This document shows, in pieces, positions 42,998 through 55,200 of a stretch of 64,000 nt of DNA. Made by a program: the position numbers and the translations under genes. Source of the stretch: Adiantum capillus-veneris (taxonomy: Eukaryota; Streptophyta; Polypodiopsida; Polypodiales; Pteridaceae); assembly GCA_014529385.2 (NCBI GenBank), contig CM043944.1:48216768-48280767 (forward strand). The letters run 5' to 3'. The stretch's first letter is position 1. Every line of letters starts with the position of its first letter. Under the pieces are notes generated by a model, which saw only the letters and a program-made list of their open reading frames with translations, made no database searches and had not been told where the DNA came from.

Positions 42998-43287
42998 TGA
43001 TTGCTAGCAACTCCCTATGTTATATTATAAGGCCATAGAGCAGGTGTTTTATGAGATTTACTTCTCACATTTGTCAAGGAACCATCCTCATTTGGAGGAC
43101 ATGAGTGCACAGTTGGGGGTCAGAGATTATGTGTTAAAGGTAGACCGAGAAAGTTGGGATCAACAGTCTTATCAGAAGTATTGCCCGTTTGTGCACTTAA
43201 ACCATTTTCAAGGCTTAAACTTTTGAGAGGCTCCTATGGAGAACCTTTCATTCTAATTTCATTTGAATTTCTTATTCTTTTTTGCAG

Positions 43288-44592
43288 TTGCCATTTACTG
43301 TTTTAACTGAAAAGGCTATTACACAACGTCAAGAGGCGGCTATTGAAAGTGTAGTGTCGGTGCTGTCATTATCTAAAACACAGGCTGGTATGCTTTTGCG
43401 GAATTTTGAGTGGTAAGCAAAAGTTAAACCAGATCGACTTTCGGTAAAATGTTCTTGGTTTTAGGTATGTGCTTATAAATGATAACCATGTTGAAGGTGT
43501 GTTAACCGAGTCCACGAGGAATGGTTTGCCGACGAATTCAGAGTTCGTGATCGTGTTGGTTTGCTGGAAAAGTCCATCAAGCCACACATCGTAGGGCTTA
43601 GAGAGGTCAGTTAGTGTCTCATTGTATAATAAGGTTTTTGTTTGGTAATAGGTTTGGGGTTATTTGTTAAAGCATGCCTTTTTTATTAACTTCTACAGAT
43701 AAAATGCGGCATCTGTTTAGAGTATCATCCCATTGAGAGGATGCAGGCAGCTTGTTGTGACCACGTTTTTTGCTTGTCATGCTGGGCCGGTGAGTTCATG
43801 GTGTATATATCCCAATGCTCTAATGGTATGTGAAGTGAGGCTAAAATTCAGGTTTATTTGACTATACTTCACCTTGCAGGCTATGCACATACATCTATAA
43901 GTGACGGCCCAGGTTGCCTCTCATTGCGATGTCCCAATCCTGACTGCAATGCTGCAGCGGGTGAGGACCTTATTTTGTCTTTGGTGCCGGAAGAGGACAA
44001 GAAGAAGTACAGGCGCTACATACTCAGATCCTATGTTGAAGCTAATAGAAAGGTAGCTAACTTTCTTACACAAACAGTTGCTTAAGCCTTTCTTGTATGT
44101 TTTGAACGTTTTCTTTTGCAGGCCAAGTGGTGTCCAGCACCTGGGTGCGAGAATGCTGTGGAGTTCACTCCAGGAAGTGGTCTGCAAGATGTTACCTGTG
44201 ACTGTGGGCATAATTTTTGTTGGAAGGTATGTAAATGAACCTTTTGGATAGCCAAAACCATCTATCAATTTTGATAACTGCAATGTGATCTTGGTTGACT
44301 TTAGTGCTCAGAAGAGGCCCACAGACCCGTTGAATGCACCACTGTTGCAAGATGGATTTTAAAAAACTCGGCTGAGTCGGAAAATATGAACTGGTTCAAC
44401 TCTCCCCATAGCACTGTTTTGGGTTCACCTCTTTGTTTTTTCGCCAAGAATAGGCAATTGATTTTTTGTTCTTCTTTTTGACAGGATTCTTGCAAATTCC
44501 AAACCTTGTCCGAAATGTAAACGTCCAATCGAAAAGAATTTGGGTTGCATGCACATAACCTGCACACCACCATGCAAATTCGAATTTTGCTG
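43288..44592 (+). other. Ariadne exon block 1: N-terminal region, RING1, IBR, most of RING2
   Basis: Seven exons in 1.3 kb with introns of 69-93 bp. RING1: CGICLEYHP ... [10 protein letters not shown], then [32 protein letters not shown] ... [24 protein letters not shown]2 (from residue ~231 of the partial protein): [22 protein letters not shown] (Cys ~252 is the candidate ubiquitin-accepting residue by comparison with human HHARI), CKFEFCW. The last exon ends inside the Trp codon at 44592, where the 14-kb intron begins. Splice donors such as GTAAGC, GTGAGT and GTATGT are good. Confidence 0.92.
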
Positions 44593-44631
44593 GTAATCCA
44601 TTCTCAGACAACCCAAAACCAATCTTTTTTT

Positions 44632-44675
<44 letters not shown>

Positions 44676-45411
44676 ATCCTGAGTTATGCATATAAGGTTA
44701 AAAGAGTAGTAGAAAGAGAACAACACTGTAAAAAGACACGTGGAACGAACATGTGTCTACTTGTGCCATTGCCCTACGTAGTACAAAAGAACAAAAGCAA
44801 GTGGCAATAATTAGGTGCCTAGCACTGTTTTTACACTCTCACAAATTTCAGAGATGAAATCACGTCGCTAGACTTGCACAAAAATTATGCCACATCTGCA
44901 TTTTGTCCACTCTACTTACAGGTTTAAGGAGCCATAGGATTCCCAGAATGGGTTCTCTGCTTTATGAAGGTTCTCTTTGCAGTCTCCAAGTTGTAGCTCC
45001 AAACTTTCCAGACAACCATGTCGTTGTACTAGCTATCCTAGCCCGATACTGGTGGCCATTTCACGCATCTACAGGCGCACCATCTGTTTGCGTTCACAAA
45101 ATCGTGTGAGTACTCATTATAAAAGAGGATATGACATCGTGACTATTGATCTCCTCGGGAACCCGAAGACGGTAGCCTCTCCAGAGGACAAATACAAATG
45201 TTCGAAACTTACACTTATTTCATGAAAATGGCGGGGAAAAGAAATTTAGCAAATTTTTACCTGGAGTGCCACCACGGTGTGAATCGAAGCCCAAGGACTG
45301 TCCAAAAATTTACGGATGAAAGTGGATCTGGTTGCAGATGACAAAAGACATGAGCACCATCAAGGAGAGAAGTCTCGAGAGAGAATCTTTTCTCCTATTA
45401 AAGCGAGATGT

Positions 45412-45465
<54 letters not shown>

Positions 45466-48400
45466 ACTCGTGTTTCTCAGGCTGCAGAGGAGGCTAGTGA
45501 TTGCACAGGATCAGCTCTACTGCTGCTGCTCGCCATCTGTAATCCAGGCAGCGCTCTCCACAGAAGGTCAGCAAAACACGTCCGCAGGCAAGTGGAGGGC
45601 TACGCACGCGGGTACTGCAGGTTTATTTGCGCTAAAAAAGACACGTCAGCCTAAGGTTAACGTTTGACGTGCAGTGGGCAGCAAACGGCCAAGGTCTCGT
45701 GCAGCTTCTACAACAGTGTACAAACAGGAACCACATACCACGACTCTCTCTCACCATTCTTGCTGCTGCCCATTGCTCCTGTCACTTGCACATTTCATCC
45801 CCATCACACCCAACCATAGTCTTTACACACAGCAGCAGCACAAAACACTTTCACTGCACAATATTCATACAGTCTGTCATCACACACACACCTGCATTGC
45901 ATCATTACTACATAGTTCTGCACATTGCACTTTATTAACAGAAACAGCACACGGAAAAAAGAGAAAAAAGAAAAAAAGAAAAAAAAAGAAACAGCAGGAA
46001 CGTACAGATTGTCAGCCAAAACCAAACAGCAGGATCAGGTTACAGATTTTCAGCAAGCATAGAATTTCCAGAATTGCTTCTCTCTCAGCAGACAGATTTT
46101 CAGCTATATTATGTATGCATAATCGAGGACAACAAATATATTCACATGGTGCAGGTATCTTAATAAACCAAAATGGGGCTGAGCCTCTGGATATTTGGCA
46201 GTGCAGACTGAGTGTCCCGCAGTGGGCTGTGGTAGTGCATATACCCGCATTCGGGTTGTGGTTATTACTTCTCCGCCTGGACTCAGCCGAGCGAGAGCGT
46301 CGAGCTATACCCGCATCGCCAATGGAGGCCATGAGCGCTTCGCCAGTGGAGGCCATGATCGTTTCGCCAGTATGTAAGCCCCATACGAAGGAAACCTTTG
46401 TGCTTACAAACAAGCGGATAACACAAATGGAAAGGGAAATGAAAGAATGGAAACTAGAGACGGAGGGATGGTGGAAAGAGAGGTTTCTTCAAATGTTCCT
46501 CAACGAAGGCGCGCAATGGAAGAAGGAGAAAGAGGACTTGCACGCAGAGCTACAAGCACTTAAGGCGGATTCACAAGCACTTAGAGAAGAGGTCACTGCC
46601 CTCAAGCGAGAGCTTGCGGATAGAGTAAGCAGTGGACTGGAAGAAGCGGAATTCCAGCCCTCGGTGATAGAGGAGATCAAGGTCATTAAGGAGCAGGTAC
46701 GGATGATCACAGAGGAGGAGGAGGAGAAGGTGGTAAAGACGTCTTCGTGGATGGATGTGATCACGAAGACGCAGAAGAAGGCGGATGAGGCCGAGAAATG
46801 GATAGAAGTCTCTAAGAAAGGGAAAGGGAAAGAAACCACATCCGTTCCCACTCCTACAATCATCAACATGACTCTAGAAGAAGAGCAACGAAGGAAAACT
46901 AGAGCCTTGCATGTAAGAGTAACCAGTCTAAAAGACCGAGATGATGTGGCAGGGGAAGACGAAGAACTTCTCCGCATGATGGGTAGTGAGGCTACTCATA
47001 CAAAGGCATGGAGGGTGGGGAAGAAAACGGGCATATGCTTGGAGATGACCTCACTCTCACACAGCTTGCGCATATGAGAGAGGTAATGCCAGAGATTCAA
47101 GCGGCAAGGGAGAAGGGAAAGACGGCCTTCTACAGAGATACATCGTCTTCTACTCTGAGACACATCAGGCCCCGGGGCAATCTATGCCTCACATTAGTGG
47201 ATATAGATGGGAGAGAGCCTGTAGAGAGGAGACATGATCAGAGCACAGAGGGCGGGGCTCAGGAGAAGTGGCAGTGTTATTCAGGGAGGAGTTGTAGCCA
47301 TTGATACATATAGCCTGCAGGGATGAGCAAGCTAGGTACATGTGGGTGAGATTGAGAGCAGAGACAGGGAGATATCTCTACATTGCTATTTGCTACTTTC
47401 CCCCGAGTACGTCAGTTTATGCACCACCTAGAGGACAGTCCCCCTTCTCTATTTTGGATGATGACATATGGGAGTTCTCTAAAGATGGTGACATCGTCAT
47501 TCTAGGGGATTTCAATGCTAGGACTGCCCATCATCAGACAGTATCTTATGATACTTTAGAGGAGATGCTGAGAGAGTTGGATGTTGTAGAGACGGGCCTA
47601 TCCAGACTATCACAGGATGGAGAACACACTGAGTATGGAGATACTTGATAGACATGGGGACTGCACATGGATTGGCCATCTTGAATGGCCTACAGAGATT
47701 TCCCGCTGCGGGGGGTTTTACATGCTTTCCACACAGACATGGAGCCAGCACCGTGGATTATGTCATGGCACAGCCGAGCCTCATCTCTAGTATCCAGGAC
47801 CTCACGGTTGGACCCAGACCTGTTGGTGTGGCAGTGGACCATGCTCTTGTGTCGTTTACTATCTCTTTTCAATTTAGTGTAGCACACATGCTACGGGCAA
47901 CAGTCCCTACTCGCTACACCTTTAGGCGGGAGATGGACTTTGTATGCATAGATGGGATCCACAGACGCCTGTGCACAGAGGAGCCAGGGCGACCTCTGGA
48001 GGAGCTTACTACTATACTGACACAGACACTACAGGATGCAGCAGCAGAGGCATACCCACATACCCAGCTGAGCAGAGACGCCGTTCGGGGAGCATGCCCC
48101 AGAACAGTTGGTATGATGAGGAATGCCGGGACACTAGAGCTAGACTTCAGAGGGAGGTGCTTTTGGGGGACATCACTCATAGACAGTCACAGATTGACTT
48201 TCGACGCCTAGTGCGGCGGAAGAAGAGGACTTTGCTGGCTCGCCTAGAGCAGGATCTATACCAGCTATTCTTGAGTCAGGACTCACGTGAGGCATGACGG
48301 CTCTTTCATGAGCACTCCCCCCCCCTCCCCCTGCCATCACTTCTACAAAGGCCTGGGGCCAGTATGCATCATCTCTGTACATGGTTCTTGAGCAGCCCCC

Positions 48401-50960
48401 CCTTCTCGACCCCGCCGATCCATGCCCACACACATGTGCTTTTTTCACCGCTGAGATGGTGAGGAAGGCCATTGACAGGATGAGGACTGGGAGAGCATAT
48501 GATCATGATGGCTTAGTGGCTGAGCATTTCACGCATGCCAGAGATTTACTAGTAGAGCTTCTAGCAGTTATGTTTAACCGTGCCATGTGTGAGGGCTTGC
48601 CTGATACTTGGAGCCTATCTACTATTGTACCTATCTTCAAGTCGGGAGACCCTATGGAGCCTGGGAATTATCGCACTATCATTATTGGACACACATTGGC
48701 ACGGTTGTACGCATCTATTCTTGAGCAGCAGCTGAGTAGATGGGCAGAGAGGGAGGGATACGCGCAGCCGGGCAGGCAGGTTTCAAGAGGGGTTTTGACC
48801 ATATCTTGACACTCAGAGCCATCATTGAGGAGGGCAGATCGCGTGGGAGACGGATCTGTTGTAGTTTTGTGGATTTCCGCAAAGCATTTGACACAGTGCC
48901 CAGAGGTAGATTGATGCGCAGATTACAGCAGATGGGAGTACCCACAAAGCTCATTTGGGGGGTCATGGCATTATACAAGTCAGTAGTAGGGCATGTACTC
49001 ACCCCAGAGGGTCTATCCACACCGGTTTACTGCACTATTGGGGTGAAGCAGGGCTGCCCGCTCTCTTCTACTCTATTTGGTATGTATGTGGATGAGGTTT
49101 CTGACTACATTGAGAGAGATGGTGATAGAGGTGCACAATTGGCAGGTACATGGATTCCACTATTGTTATATGTTGATGATATTGTGTTGATCTCCGACTC
49201 TCCGGAGGGGATGCAACGTCACTTGGATGCTCTGCTTCGGTTTGCCCAAGAAAGTGGTTTGTCCGTCAACCTTGGTAAAACCAAGGTCATGGTATTTAAT
49301 ACCACCCCACAGTGGATCAGGAGGTCAGCACCAGCATTCACATACGGCCAGGAGAAGGTGGAGTATACAGATGCTTACACTTACCTTGGAGTGGTTTTTA
49401 GTGGGCCAGTATTTTCATTGAGGAGGGCAGCAGAGACTAGATTGACCAGAGCCCATGCAGCATTGGGTAGATTGGAAAGGATAGGATGTGTTCACAGGTT
49501 CAGTTTCAAGAGCCTCGGACGAAGCTCTGGCTCTTTGACACTTTGGTGGCTTCTGCATTGCTTTATGGAGCTGAAATTTGGGACCTTCACTGGATCATCA
49601 CGGGAGGACAGGCCGCAGTGATGGATGAGGGAACATGGAGAAGCCTCTGGTCTGTATGATCTCGTGGCTCATTAGAGCCAAGGCTTCAGTACCACGTACT
49701 ATTGTACGAGCAGAGCTAGCTGCCCCGCCACTAGTGGTTGAGGCGCTCACCAGATCTGTCTCCTTCATACACCGCATGTGGGAACTTCCAAGAGACAGAT
49801 ATGCACGCCTTGCACTTGAGTCTGCTCGACAGTTAGCCATGCAGGGAGATACAGCATGCTGGTATGGGGAGATGGCATCATGGTTTCAGGCGCATGGGTT
49901 CAGCATAGACAGATTGCCTCCCTTCCAGTACTCACTGGATGCGCCCTCTCTGACTCTTACACAGTTCGAGATCACCAAGCTCATTCGCCAGGACTTGACT
50001 CAGCTAGACACGAAGAGGACGTGGATACAGCCGGCACAGGAGCTGGGCACAAAGATGGCTTTCTATAGAGAGCATCTCCTCCAGCTTACAGAGGATGGTT
50101 TTGTGACGAGGCCCAGATACATGGACACCCACTTGTCTCTTGGGATACCATGTGCTATTGGCCAGATACGCACATCGTCACACCAGCTGTGGATTGAAAC
50201 TGGGAGATACAGCGGAGTACGAGCAAAAGCCAAGACATGCCCCCTGTGTGACATCGAGCTTGAGACAGAGTTGCACTACACGTCACTGCCCCGTCTACTA
50301 CGAGATACGAGGCCGCTTCCATTGCTTGTTCAGAGAGGGCTTTGGATCATTCTCTAGAGTCATGCGGTACGAGGATGAGAGATGCCTGGGTTTGTTTTTG
50401 CTTGAGCTGCGCAGACACAGAGAGAGCCTGATGAGAGGAGAGGCCAGCCAGTCTCAGAGAGAGATCACAAACTTCTTTAGAGCTACCACTGCCCGGAGGA
50501 GTTACCACCGCAGCAGAGCTCGTCGCCTCACACTAGAGGCACACTAATCGACCGAGCGACTGAGCTGGGAAGATCCAGACGCCCATGATTGCGGCGGACT
50601 ACACAACATCGACGGAGGCTGCATCAGAGGATTCGGATCACTTTGGCTCGACATGCACGACGCCCAGTTAGACTACTGACCATGGAGGAGATTGATGAGA
50701 TCCGCCAGCGACCGATGCTGGATATCCTGTGATCTAGCTATCCCGGCTAGCTGTTTAGCTGCTTAGTTCACACCTAGTAATGCAGGAATCCATAGTATTT
50801 CATTTTGTCATTTTGTCATTTTTTGTCATTTTTTGTCATTTCTGTGATTTTGTCATCTTGTTACTCTGACTTTGTATCAGATCCACCACATTGTAACTTT
50901 CTGGTCTCATAGGTCACTTTGGCCTTTTGAAGACGTTAATATAACATTTCATTTCATAAC

Positions 50961-51021
<61 letters not shown>

Positions 51022-52226
51022 TGAATCAGGGGCTGAAGTTGGTATGCTACACAAGAGGGAAGCCACTTCACTCTGTCATGGATTTTGCCTAGAAGGCAAG
51101 AGAGTGAACCAATTTCCTTTTGAGATCTAGGGGTACTGACTGGCTGACAGTACTCTATTGAGTGATTTTATGATATGTCCATAGAAGTTTGACCACACAT
51201 TTTTGGATTATAGTTAGGAATTCCTTACTAATTGAATGATTCGTGACTCTTACAATTGTAAGTATGGGTTTAATATGAAATGGCTGCAACAGTTTGTCTG
51301 AATGATGTCAATTCGCAGTGACGAGATTGAATGCATCAAGACATCCATTAGAGATCAGTGCGGTTTGGATGTATGGTGAAACAAGTCATAATGATCATGG
51401 TTCATGTCTAAGGTGTTGGTGGGGATAATTATGTGAATGTGATTGTGATTGTCAGTGATAACTGTTTGAGAATGTCCAAAATCATTAAATTAGGAACTTT
51501 CTTTGTGAAGATAGAAACTCCATACATGCTCTTACTTCTTGGTCTAGATCACTTCCTACTGAGGTTATGGGTATGGAGAGATAGAGAGAGTCGTGGAGTA
51601 TATGCTTAAGATGCAGCAACACCCTTCACATTGACTTCCTAAATTTGCATGGGAAGCAAGTAAAAAAGTCCAAAAGATGCACAAAAGCAAATATTAAGTT
51701 CTGGGATGGATGCAAGACATTGAGAAGTGGTTTGGAATCATGGCTTGGGAGAAATCCGGAGGGAGGTTCATGCTTCATGCATTACCCCACATATGTTCCC
51801 CCCAACTACAAAACCGTCTTCGTTTTCCAATGAGGGAATGACAACCACCCTTACATCCTCGAGCCCATCCCCTTCAGTGCGATCTTCACTATCGCCTCCA
51901 TCTGGCTTAGCTTACATTCTCTACGATGTGAGACAAGGTGTTGGGGAATCGGCCAGCGGCAAGAGTGCGAGAGACTGGGCCCTCTGCACATATTTAAAGG
52001 CCCTTTGCCTATGAAAAGCAGTTACAGGAAAAGCTTTAAACTCAAAAGCATTTGCCCAAAAGCTGGCGCTGAAAATCAGTCAGTGTAAATCACCGAAATC
52101 CATACAGGTTGCCACATTAGCACAGTCAACGTGAAACGCGAAAATCCGTACAGGTTGCCAAGTCAGCAAATCAATGCAAAATGCGGAATTCCGTACTGGC
52201 CTGCCACGTCATCAAGCTCCACACAA

Positions 52227-52257
<31 letters not shown>

Positions 52258-55200
52258 GGTGGGTGGGTGTCGCTTTATTTTAATGGCTTTAGGTACCTTG
52301 GGCCCTATCGAATGGGGTCCGGTAAGATGGTGGCAACTCGTCTTTATAAATAGGCCACTCGGCAAGACTTTGCAAGTTGGTAAAACTTCTTCTGCTACTT
52401 GTTCTTCTTAGGGTTTAGGCCCCTCGACCGGGATTTGCAGGTTGGCTTCATTCTTCAGTGGCTGGACACGTCAGCAATTTGTGAGAGATTTCTTGCCAGA
52501 CTAATGGAATATTCCCTTTCCGATGCTCTCTGTCTCTCCCACTGAACTAATGGTGCAACCCCTTCGTGATGCTTAATGTCACCCATCATATGGCGCATCA
52601 GAGTTGTCCATTCCTAATGGCTTTTATAAATTCCAATAGATCTGCAGTTCCTAACCTTTACAGTTCAATGTACACATTTAAATATCCTAATTTCAATAAA
52701 TAGAAATTACTCAGAAAAAAAAAGAAAATAGTCCATTTAGCAACATTGAAGTTTGTGGGGTAAACTCGTGCTATTGTGATGACGAGTTTCTTTTGAAATG
52801 TGCTGCTTTTTTGGATGCTGGCTGTAACAGACTTGGACACTCCAAGTCAAGAATCAACCGTGACAGCACCAAATAACCACTTCAAAACAATTCACAGATC
52901 ACAATAGATTTGCACTGGCCCGGCGGACTTCCGTGCCTAGAGATATTGGCCCCAAAGACTGGCGCCCCTTTCGGTATTTCTTTTTATATTAATCAATCAT
53001 CAAAGTACAAGAGAGCGGTCAGGGTTTCACTCTCAGACTCTGCGTCCAGATGCTCTGAGAAGTGAGGCCCTCACCACTAATTTAAAGGTTACAAGGGATG
53101 CCCAAAAGCAGAGCCCCAAAAGCTTCAAAATCAAAAGCATCAGTTCTCTCTCTTAGAGAGAGTCTCTTTTTTTAATTAAAAAAAAAGCAAGTTCTCTCTC
53201 TTTCATGCAAAAAGCAACACCCAAAAGCTGCCAGCGCAAATTGCGGCGCAATTTCCGGAAAATCCGTACAACCCTGCCACGTGGCACTGGCGCCAGAAAT
53301 TAGGGTTTCAGCCAGCAGTCAGGGTTTCCAGAAATTAGGGTTTGCTGCGAATTAGGGTTTCTGGCAGATTTTAGGGTTTGCAGGAATTTTAGGGTTTCTG
53401 CTGTCCGCCTCGTCATCACTTTGTGACATACCCCCCTCTTGAAAGCAGTGTAATCGACCGCGATTACGCCTGCAAAACCGACAAAAGCCATAAACCGTCC
53501 TAGCAGACACTGACTGTTAGTACCTACGTACTAGGAACACACATCTAGCACATGTACAAAATCGATAGTCACATCACACGACATCACAGGACATCACGAG
53601 ACTTCACCAGACATCACATGACATTCAACATTCATTCGGATCTTAGACCATGATTTATCGGCAATGTAGCTAGCAATCACATCTAGGTCCAATCGGGACC
53701 TCATCGATGTCCGATTGACTAACCCCTATTGCACCCATGTCTATTCGAGATCAAGTAGACCAAAATGTTGCAGTCATTTCGTCTATCAGTTCCTGCACTC
53801 ACAAGAAGTCAAGAACAAATCAGTATCATAATCAGGAATTCCATTTCATAAAGTCATCCAGCAGAATACTGTTAGCTCTCAGTATCCCTGAAGTTCAAAG
53901 AGACATCAGTGACTTTAGTATCAAAATCGAGGCATCTGTTGCCAAGGGAGCGGAGTAACTCCCCTCTTGTGCATCCCACCGCACCAGATCTTCGGCCAAG
54001 CAGAGTTTCTGGGTTCCATTTGGAGTAGACTATGCTAAACCAAAACATCGAGGTAAAGTTTCACAATCCAAGGAGTATCTGCTAGGTCCTCCTCCTCCAT
54101 CCACTTCGCATCAAATGCAGGAAAGTTCTTTAACTAAACCAAGAACTGCCTTCGGACTTTACCTTTCTTCGTATCGTTATGTGCCAAAATCTGTTCAGGA
54201 ACAAGGATCTCCTCGTTTACTTCCACCTCGGGTTGCTCATCAGGCTCCCCATCATCAGGCACATCACCCTTAACAGGTTTCAAGAGACTCACATGCAATG
54301 CATTGTGAATCCTCCAAGTATCTGGCAGTTTCAATCGGAAGGAGACATCATTTATCTTGTCAGTAATCTGGAAAGGTCCGTAGTTACTAGTATCACATAC
54401 TAAGCTTTGGAAAAAGCCTCTCCTTTCCCTTTTTCTTTCTTAGGCGTGCCTTCTCAAAAGTAAAAGCACCCAATCATCCTCTTTCAGTTTCCAGTCGCGA
54501 CGATGGCGATCCGCTGCCTTTTTCTGTCGTTCTTGAGACTCCTGCAAAGTCTCGCGAACCTTGGCAAAAGCCGTATCCAAATCTCTCAAATATTCATCCG
54601 CTTCAAATATCTAATCTTTCGTGCTCAGGAAGGATGGAACCTTTGCAGCACTTTCAACAATCTCACATGGCGTCTTCCCCGTCGAAGAGTGTATCGTGTT
54701 ACTATAGGCGAATTCCACCAAAGGTAAGTTCTTTTCCCATTGAGTCTTCTGATCCGAGATACAAGACGTCAATAAATCTAAAATCACTGAATTGGCAATC
54801 TCAAATTGCCCGTCAGTCTGCAAGTGGAACAATGACGAGAACTGCAACTGCGTGCCAATGTTCTCCCAAATTGCCTTCCAAAACCAACTCATAAATCTGG
54901 GGTCTCTGTCGGAGAGAATCGTCTCAGACGTGCCATGTAATCGGAAAATCATCGTGATCATTCTGTATTCTCGGGAGATTAAAAAAAAATGAAATCCATT
55001 TCAATATTTTCCCAGGGGCGGGTAGGTATGGGTAAAGGCTGTAACAATCCCTGTGCTTTATGCCTGTCAAACTTGACCTTCTGGCATACCAAGCAACTGC
55101 GCACAAACTCTTCCACATCCTTCTTGAGTCACGGCCAAAAGAAGTATCTCTCTACCCCTTTCATGGTGGTAGCAATGCCGCGGTGACCCGTAAAAGGTGG

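Noticed and set aside
43017-43226. 69-codon frame as the missing Ariadne 5' exon
   Set aside because: It ends in a stop before the acceptor, has no acidic character and no resemblance to the Ariadne N-terminus.
45674-46320. Long upstream extension of the LINE ORF1 frame
   Set aside because: The translation is Ser/His/Lys low-complexity from CA- and A-rich DNA; the coiled-coil part from about 46323 is the credible start.
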